From: Flavobacteriales bacterium
GTDB taxonomy: Bacteria; Bacteroidota; Bacteroidia; Flavobacteriales; UBA7312
Assembly (NCBI GenBank): GCA_002862585.1
Contig: PKDP01000010.1
Span: 1-22,936 of the forward strand
DNA length: 22,936 nt
Direction: 5' to 3'
Position numbers and translations under genes: made by a program. The first letter of the stretch is position 1. The number at the start of each line of letters is the position of its first letter. The notes below the pieces were generated by a model. That model ran no database searches and was not told the origin of the DNA. It saw only the letters and a program-made list of their open reading frames with translations. Positions 22,639-22,936 of the stretch are shown piece by piece.

Positions 22639-22936
22639 AACCCCGACAACGAAAAACAAAATCCAAGAAGGGGTGAAGAAACAATTTGGTGACGGCATCA
22701 TGCTATCTGCTAATTCAGTGGTAGATCAGAACTTAGTTACCATACCTGTCTCCCCTTGTTTAGATTTAGTTTTAAACGGTGGTGTTCCAGAAGGTAGTTT
22801 TATGATTTTTACCGGACATCCTAAATGTGGTAAGACAACAACTTCTTTAGACTTTGCGGCTACAGCACAAAAACCAGAATATGCACACAGCAGTTTCCAA
22901 GATGGTAGAGATGTGTATTACCTAAATATAGAAGGT
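22619..22936 (+). CDS. RecA/UvsX-type recombinase, 5' part (partial)
   Basis: ATG 22619 begins a frame that runs off the right edge after 106 codons. After a basic N-terminus it reads KKQFGDGIMLS (20-30), close to the RecA motif before the core, then PVSPCLDLVLNGGVPEGSF (43-61) and Walker A GHPKCGKTTTSLDF (66-79). This series is that of RecA/UvsX strand-exchange ATPases, with a phage-like divergence from bacterial RecA (GPESSGKT). It would pair homologous DNA during phage replication and repair. Walker B and the DNA-binding loops lie outside the window. Confidence 0.88.
   Translation, partial: MSKTKSKTPTTKNKIQEGVKKQFGDGIMLSANSVVDQNLVTIPVSPCLDLVLNGGVPEGSFMIFTGHPKCGKTTTSLDFAATAQKPEYAHSSFQDGRDVYYLNIEG

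Noticed and set aside
1..22936. tRNA genes, CRISPR arrays, insertion sequences, integrase or attachment sites
   Set aside because: No cloverleaf-like stretch, regularly spaced repeats, transposase or integrase motifs were seen in the gaps or frames; gaps are too short for most of these.

Overview
The window looks like part of an AT-rich genome of a tailed bacteriophage, probably marine. Every gene I can support lies on the + strand. They are packed with 1-30 nt overlaps or very short gaps, and no stretch over about 100 nt is empty. The gene mix fits a lytic caudovirus: holin-like membrane proteins, a class II ribonucleotide reductase, a dCMP deaminase, a PhoH-like ATPase, an FmdB-type zinc ribbon and the start of a RecA/UvsX-type recombinase. 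'Marine' and the lack of a named host are inferences; nothing here fixes the host genus.

Layout. (1) Positions 1-370: the 3' end of a Ser/Ala/Thr-rich, possibly structural gene, closed by a strong intrinsic terminator. (2) Positions 395-4036: nine small genes, most with a transmembrane segment or signal peptide, around a papain-like cysteine peptidase. Two look holin-like, and one joins two membrane helices to a ComEA-type helix-hairpin-helix DNA-binding domain. This may be a lysis or host-envelope module, although no classical endolysin is visible. (3) Positions 4039-17609: about 13.6 kb of glycan-building genes. They comprise three paralogous GT-A-like glycosyltransferases (two at the left edge, one near the right), a GT2/GT13-like transferase, a rhamnosyltransferase-like protein, a GT2-methyltransferase fusion, two more methyltransferases, a UDP-sugar-type epimerase, a GDP-mannose 3,5-epimerase, two fucosyltransferase-fold proteins, one clear and one probable sulfotransferase, and a small domain protein. 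A block of three small genes, including a GlsB/YeaQ-type membrane protein, interrupts the run at 5686-6560. (4) Positions 17613-21091: nucleotide metabolism (dCMP deaminase, class II RNR) and PhoH. (5) Positions 21186-22936: FmdB-type zinc ribbon, three small proteins (one with an HTH-like segment) and the truncated recombinase gene. This block follows a good sigma70-like promoter candidate.

How it may work together. The glycan block holds sugar-nucleotide conversion, several transferases, O-methylation and sulfation, but no recognisable flippase, polymerase or ABC exporter. It therefore looks more like a cytoplasmic pathway that builds and caps a complex sulfated and methylated glycan, for example on virion proteins or on host-derived precursors, than a complete capsule or O-antigen locus. 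That is inference. The three paralogs include one with an altered DxD motif and without a C-terminal HLYHG motif, which suggests functional divergence within the cassette.
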